Origin: Burkholderiales bacterium
Lineage (GTDB): Bacteria > Pseudomonadota > Gammaproteobacteria > Burkholderiales > Casimicrobiaceae
Direction of reading: 5' to 3'
Assembly: GCA_025935435.1 (NCBI GenBank)
Contig: JAICVH010000092.1
Location: 1 to 7,970 of the forward strand
DNA length: 7,970 nucleotides
Both the position numbers and the translations under genes were made by a program. This document shows, piece by piece, positions 5,889 to 7,970 of this stretch (position 1 is its first letter; the number at the start of each line of letters is the position of its first letter). The notes beneath the pieces were generated by a model, which saw only the letters and a program-made list of their open reading frames with translations, made no database searches and was not told the origin of the DNA.

Positions 5889-6685
5889 CGCTCGTGCACA
5901 TCGTCATCGCAGCGATCGCGGGCGGCCTGCTGTCGACACTCGCCGCGGCGGCGACACTGTCGCTGCGCGCCACCTGGATACCCCGCCTGGTTTCATTCGC
6001 GGTCGGCGCGCTGCTTGGCGCCGTCTTCCTGGAGCTGCTGCCGCACGCGCTCGAAACGGGTGCTGCCGAGGCGGTGATGCGTACCGTATTGGTCGGCCTG
6101 CTCGCGTTTTTCCTGCTCGAGAAACTCGTGCTGTGGCGGCATGCGCACGGCCATGGTGCGCATTCGGACGACCGTGACGAAAGCGAGCACGAACACGCGC
6201 TCCACGCGCATGCATCAACGGCGGCAGACGGCGGGCGATCGGGCCTGATGATCCTGATCGGCAATGCCGTGCACAGCTTCTGCGACGGCATCGTGATCGC
6301 GGCGGCGTTCATTGCGAGCGATGCGCTCGGTGTCGCAGCGACGCTTGCGATCGTTGCGCACGCCGTTCCGCAACAGGTCGGCGATTTCGCCGTGCTGTTG
6401 CACTCCGGTTTCGCGCGCCGGCGGGCATTCGCGTACAACGTGGGCGCAGGCGTCGCTACCCTCGTCGGCGCTCTTGCGGCGTACGGCGCGCTCGCCGGCA
6501 TGCAAAGCGTGTTGCCTACGGTGCTGGCGATCGCCGCCGCAAGCCTGCTGTACGTCGCCGTAGCGGACCTGATCCCGAGCCTCCATCGACGCTCCGAGCC
6601 GATGGAAACCGCCCGGCAGATGCTTGCCATATCGCTTGGCATAGCGATCATTGCAGTGGCTCACGTGGTGCTCGAGCCGCGCTGA
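5885..6685 (+). CDS. ZIP-family divalent metal transporter homologue
   Basis: This 266-residue inner-membrane protein has the ZIP architecture: three hydrophobic helices (about 4-27, 33-54, 66-84), a hydrophilic loop, then four to five more helices to the C-terminus. ZIP proteins bring Zn2+, Fe2+ or Mn2+ into the cytoplasm. The loop at 85-118 carries eight histidines (86, 88, 90, 93, 102, 104, 107, 109) among acidic residues, a likely metal-binding sensor or buffer. The helix-4 motif appears as HSFCDG (130-135) and the helix-5 motif as HAVPQQVGDF (159-168). In many relatives these read HNFxDG and HEIPxE, so several ligand positions differ here and transport activity is not guaranteed. ATG 5885 overlaps the pgeF stop (ATGA), so it is probably translated from the rluD-pgeF transcript. 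I give no gene symbol because the metal and subfamily are not clear. Confidence 0.88.
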   Translation: MTLVHIVIAAIAGGLLSTLAAAATLSLRATWIPRLVSFAVGALLGAVFLELLPHALETGAAEAVMRTVLVGLLAFFLLEKLVLWRHAHGHGAHSDDRDESEHEHALHAHASTAADGGRSGLMILIGNAVHSFCDGIVIAAAFIASDALGVAATLAIVAHAVPQQVGDFAVLLHSGFARRRAFAYNVGAGVATLVGALAAYGALAGMQSVLPTVLAIAAASLLYVAVADLIPSLHRRSEPMETARQMLAISLGIAIIAVAHVVLEPR

Positions 6686-6697
6686 CATCGGGTGCGT

Positions 6698-6730
6698 TGC
6701 ATGCATACGACCGCGGTACGACGAGGATGA
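6698..6730 (+). other. Short ZIP-phaC spacer with a 9-codon ORF and 8-bp palindrome
   Basis: Forty-one bases separate the ZIP stop (6685) from the phaC ATG (6727). They hold the palindrome TGCATGCA (6698-6705) and an ATG at 6701 opening a nine-codon frame (MHTTAVRRG). Its TGA (6728-6730) overlaps the phaC start as ATGA. A weak GGGTG lies upstream of this ATG. No promoter or terminator is evident, so phaC may be read from the upstream operon, from a promoter inside the ZIP gene, or both. The short frame may be a coupling leader or chance. Confidence 0.25.
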
Positions 6731-7970
6731 GCAGCGCGCCACGCCAGTCGCCTGTTCCGCGGTTCGCGTCAGCCAAGAACTTTCCGTTCGACGCCGACGC
6801 GCTCGCTACGCTGCACGCCGCGTTCAGGGCACGCTTTGCAACGCTGTGGGCGGCGGCGACACAGGCGCTCGCGGCCCCGGGCTCCACGATGCCCGAACTG
6901 GTGACGGAAGCCGATGGCGACCGCCGGTTTGCATCGCCGATCTGGCATCAACAACCGTACTTTTCGTGGATAAGACAGGTGTACTTGCTCTACAGCGAGT
7001 ACCTGCTCGCGATGGTGGCGCTCGCGAAGATCCCGCCCGCCGAGAAGCGGCGTCTCGAGTTCTCGATGCGACAGTTCGTCGAAGCGTTTGCCCCGACCAA
7101 CTTCCCGGCGACCAATCCGGACGTCCTCGAGCGCGCCGTGAAAACGGACGGTGCGAGCCTACTCGACGGATTCCGCAATTTCGCAGCGGACGTCGGCAGG
7201 GGTCGCATCACCATGAGCGACGAGTCCGCGTATGAGATCGGACGCAATCTGGCTGTCACGCCGGGCAGCGTCGTCTATCGCAATCCACTGATCGAGTTGA
7301 TCCAGTACGACGCGACGACGCCACAGGTTGCGAAGCGCCCGCTGGTCGTCGTGCCGCCGTGCATCAACAAGTACTACATTCTCGACCTGCGGCCCGACAA
7401 CTCGTTCGTCCGTCACGCCGTCGCAGAAGGCCACACGGTGTTCATGATCTCGTGGCGCAACATTCCGCCCGAGCTCGCGCACTTGACCTGGGACGACTAT
7501 CTCGAACAGGGTGTGCTGGCGGCGATCGACGTGGCGCGCGCGATCACGCGATCGACGGCGGTCAACGCGCTTGGGTTCTGCGTGGGCGGCACGCTGCTCG
7601 CGTGCGCGCTCGCCGTGCTTGCGGCGCGCCGATCGAAAACCGTCGCGAGCGCAACGTTCCTGACGACGATGCTCGATTTTGCCGATCCGGGCGAGATCGG
7701 CGTCTACATCTCACGCGATTCGCTCGCCGCCCGCGAACCGGTGCTCATGTCGGGCCAGCGGGTGCACGGCAGTGAACTGGCTGGCGCGTTCGCGAGCCTG
7801 CGGCCGAACGAGCTGGTCTGGAACTACGTCGTCAACAATTACCTGAAGGGTCGAACGCCGCCGGCATTCGATCTCTTGTACTGGAACGGCGACTCGAGCA
7901 ACCTGCCCGGGCCGATGTACGCGTACTACCTGAAAAACCTGTATCTGAGGAACCGGTTGCGTGACCATGG
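6727..7970 (+). CDS. phaC: Class I poly(3-hydroxyalkanoate) synthase PhaC (5' part, runs off the right edge)
   Basis: PhaC polymerises (R)-3-hydroxyacyl-CoA, usually 3-hydroxybutyryl-CoA, into polyester at the surface of cytoplasmic granules. The first 414 codons are present and open to the window end; family members run to about 560-600. After a variable N-terminus come PYFSWIRQVYLLYSEYLL, FAPTNFPATNPDVLERAV, GRITMSDESAYEIGRNLAVT, VVVPPCINKYYILDLRP, GHTVFMISWRNIPP and TWDDYLEQG. The alpha/beta-hydrolase lipase-like box is GFCVGG, with nucleophile Cys285 (Cys319 in C. necator). FLTTMLDFADPGEIGVY, LRPNELVWNYVVNNYLKG and LYWNGDSSNLPGPMY follow. The catalytic Asp and His lie beyond the window. 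The match is to class I, not class II or III. The N-terminus is some 34 residues shorter than in C. necator. A GAGG directly abuts the ATG, too close to be a normal ribosome-binding site; a TTG at 6697 is an in-frame alternative. In related bacteria phaA, phaB and phaR follow. Confidence 0.96.
   Translation, partial: MSSAPRQSPVPRFASAKNFPFDADALATLHAAFRARFATLWAAATQALAAPGSTMPELVTEADGDRRFASPIWHQQPYFSWIRQVYLLYSEYLLAMVALAKIPPAEKRRLEFSMRQFVEAFAPTNFPATNPDVLERAVKTDGASLLDGFRNFAADVGRGRITMSDESAYEIGRNLAVTPGSVVYRNPLIELIQYDATTPQVAKRPLVVVPPCINKYYILDLRPDNSFVRHAVAEGHTVFMISWRNIPPELAHLTWDDYLEQGVLAAIDVARAITRSTAVNALGFCVGGTLLACALAVLAARRSKTVASATFLTTMLDFADPGEIGVYISRDSLAAREPVLMSGQRVHGSELAGAFASLRPNELVWNYVVNNYLKGRTPPAFDLLYWNGDSSNLPGPMYAYYLKNLYLRNRLRDH

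Noticed and set aside
6651..7235. Plus-strand 194-codon frame overlapping the phaC start region
   Set aside because: PhaC in the neighbouring frame from 6727 has a complete run of family motifs. This frame is a shifted shadow ending in low-complexity residues.
1..7970. tRNA, rRNA, CRISPR array, transposase, integrase or phage genes
   Set aside because: I looked for cloverleaf signatures, regularly spaced direct repeats and mobile-element proteins and found none. All sizeable genes are ordinary chromosomal families.

Overview
The window reads as chromosomal DNA of a GC-rich betaproteobacterium, most likely in the order Burkholderiales. The evidence is high GC with strong third-position bias, closest remembered resemblance to Burkholderia/Ralstonia/Cupriavidus-type proteins, and the gene order bamD <-> rluD - pgeF - ... 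- phaC. I recall that order from Burkholderia and Cupriavidus/Ralstonia genomes; I did not search for it here.

Layout. (1) 1-159: the 3' end of a FabG-like short-chain dehydrogenase/reductase. (2) 160-562: about 400 bases with no convincing gene but rich in inverted repeats. It looks like a structured, possibly dispersed repeat element, with a candidate promoter at its right end. (3) 563-3159, plus strand: a small exported protein of unknown function with a Lys/Ala-rich tail, then a YoaA/DinG-family iron-sulfur DNA helicase. (4) 3160-3244: a short convergent intergenic stretch with a small hairpin. (5) 3245-4051, minus strand: the outer-membrane assembly lipoprotein BamD. (6) From 4093, plus strand: RluD (23S rRNA pseudouridine synthase), PgeF/YfiH (DUF152 purine nucleoside phosphorylase-like enzyme) and a ZIP-family metal transporter homologue, joined by two ATGA stop/start overlaps. 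After 41 bases comes a class I polyhydroxyalkanoate synthase (PhaC), cut by the right edge of the window.

How the genes fit together. Most of the window is housekeeping: DNA repair helicase, beta-barrel assembly, ribosome maturation and clean-up of damaged metabolites or cell-wall intermediates. The right edge opens into carbon storage: PhaC polymerises hydroxyacyl-CoA into PHA granules. A thiolase, an acetoacetyl-CoA reductase and a PhaR regulator would be expected just outside the window. The FabG-like reductase at the left edge is 6.5 kb away and need not belong to the PHA pathway.

I do not see a new multi-gene system here. The observations most worth checking are: the inverted-repeat element at 160-330; the lack of a standard start codon for the conserved N-terminus of the helicase; the ZIP homologue with altered metal-site motifs (HSFCDG and HAVPQQ) sitting between pgeF and phaC; and the unknown exported protein with a histone-like basic tail.
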